The notes under the pieces: model-generated
The model's input: the letters and a program-made list of their open reading frames with translations, nothing else
Told to the model about the DNA's origin: nothing
The model's database searches: none
Shown: piece by piece, positions 6,017 through 6,150 of the stretch
Position numbering within the stretch: position 1 is the stretch's first letter
Layout of the letters: the number at the start of each line of letters is the position of its first letter
Made by a program: the position numbers and the translations under genes
Assembly (NCBI GenBank): GCA_916720465.1
Contig: CAKARF010000055.1
Location: 1-6,150, forward strand
Source of the DNA: an uncultured Atopobium sp.
GTDB lineage: Bacteria; Actinomycetota; Coriobacteriia; Coriobacteriales; Atopobiaceae
DNA: 6,150 bases
Direction of reading: 5' to 3'

Positions 6017-6150
6017 ATGATTAAGCTTGTTCTTTCCGATATGGACCAAACGTTAAAACCCGCTGACACTCCGGCTATTTCAGAAAGAACTCATCAGGCA
6101 ATTAATAATCTTAAAGCCGCAGGTATTGCGTTTGGACTTTCTACCGGAAG
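6017..6150 (+). CDS. HAD-superfamily hydrolase, Cof-like N terminus (3' end outside window)
   Basis: The first 44 residues of a haloacid-dehalogenase superfamily phosphatase of the Cof (subfamily IIB) style, which typically dephosphorylates sugar phosphates or cofactors. The start MIKLVLSDMDQTL carries motif I as D8-M-D10-Q-T12: D8 is the nucleophile and D10 the general acid. It is followed by AISERTHQAINNLKAAGIAFGLSTG (20-44), the helix and strand leading to motif II (S42/T43 before GR). Most relatives have DxDGT; here Gln replaces Gly. ATG 6017 has GGGAG (6007-6011) five bases upstream. The cap domain and motifs III-IV lie outside the window, so subfamily and substrate remain open. It is transcribed away from the M20 peptidase. 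Confidence 0.85.
   Translation, partial: MIKLVLSDMDQTLKPADTPAISERTHQAINNLKAAGIAFGLSTG

Noticed and set aside
1..6150. CRISPR arrays, insertion sequences, tRNA genes, phage or defence genes
   Set aside because: No repeat-spacer pattern, transposase, inverted-repeat ends, cloverleaf or defence-domain protein was seen; all long frames are accounted for by housekeeping families.

Overview
The window looks like an ordinary chromosomal segment of a low-to-mid GC actinobacterium. The best guess is a member of Coriobacteriia of the Atopobium/Lancefieldella type. This rests on actinobacterial signature genes (a GarA-type FHA protein followed by an FtsR-type MerR regulator), moderate GC by eye, strong Shine-Dalgarno sites, and a PgsA/DacA/M20 gene complement. 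The taxon is inferred; the gene families are read from the translations.

Layout: seven genes run leftward on the minus strand from about 5889 to beyond position 1. In transcription order they are an M20-family metallopeptidase (5889-4492), a CDP-alcohol phosphatidyltransferase, probably PgsA (4425-3694), a serine D-Ala-D-Ala carboxypeptidase (3681-2458), a GcvT/YgfZ-like folate-binding-fold protein without the usual catalytic Asp (2458-1616), a RidA enamine/imine deaminase (1619-1239), a GarA-like FHA protein (1200-784), and an FtsR-like MerR regulator (766 to beyond the left edge). A single rightward gene, a HAD-superfamily phosphatase, begins at 6017 and leaves the window on the right. The only sizeable gap is the divergent region 5890-6016. 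There are no stretches over 300 bases without a gene.

Spacing suggests a tight operon from pgsA onward. pgsA and dacA are 12 bases apart. dacA and the gcvT-like gene share one base (TAATG). The gcvT-like gene and ridA overlap by four bases (ATGA). garA and ftsR are 17 bases apart. The breaks are about 66 bases before pgsA and 38 bases before garA, and each holds a weak promoter candidate.

Functionally, the block combines membrane phospholipid synthesis (PgsA), peptidoglycan trimming (DacA), metabolite-damage control (RidA), a one-carbon-fold protein, and a phospho-signalling switch plus division regulator (GarA, FtsR). The order pgsA ... gcv-type gene ... garA - ftsR resembles the Mycobacterium tuberculosis locus pgsA2 - ... 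- gcvH - garA - Rv1828 (recalled, not searched), which suggests an old actinobacterial neighbourhood with different inserts. No mobile element, CRISPR array, RNA gene or clear intrinsic terminator was seen. I did not find an obviously new system. The most interesting items are the GarA-like protein with a retained N-terminal phospho-motif and the degenerate GcvT-like protein coupled to RidA.
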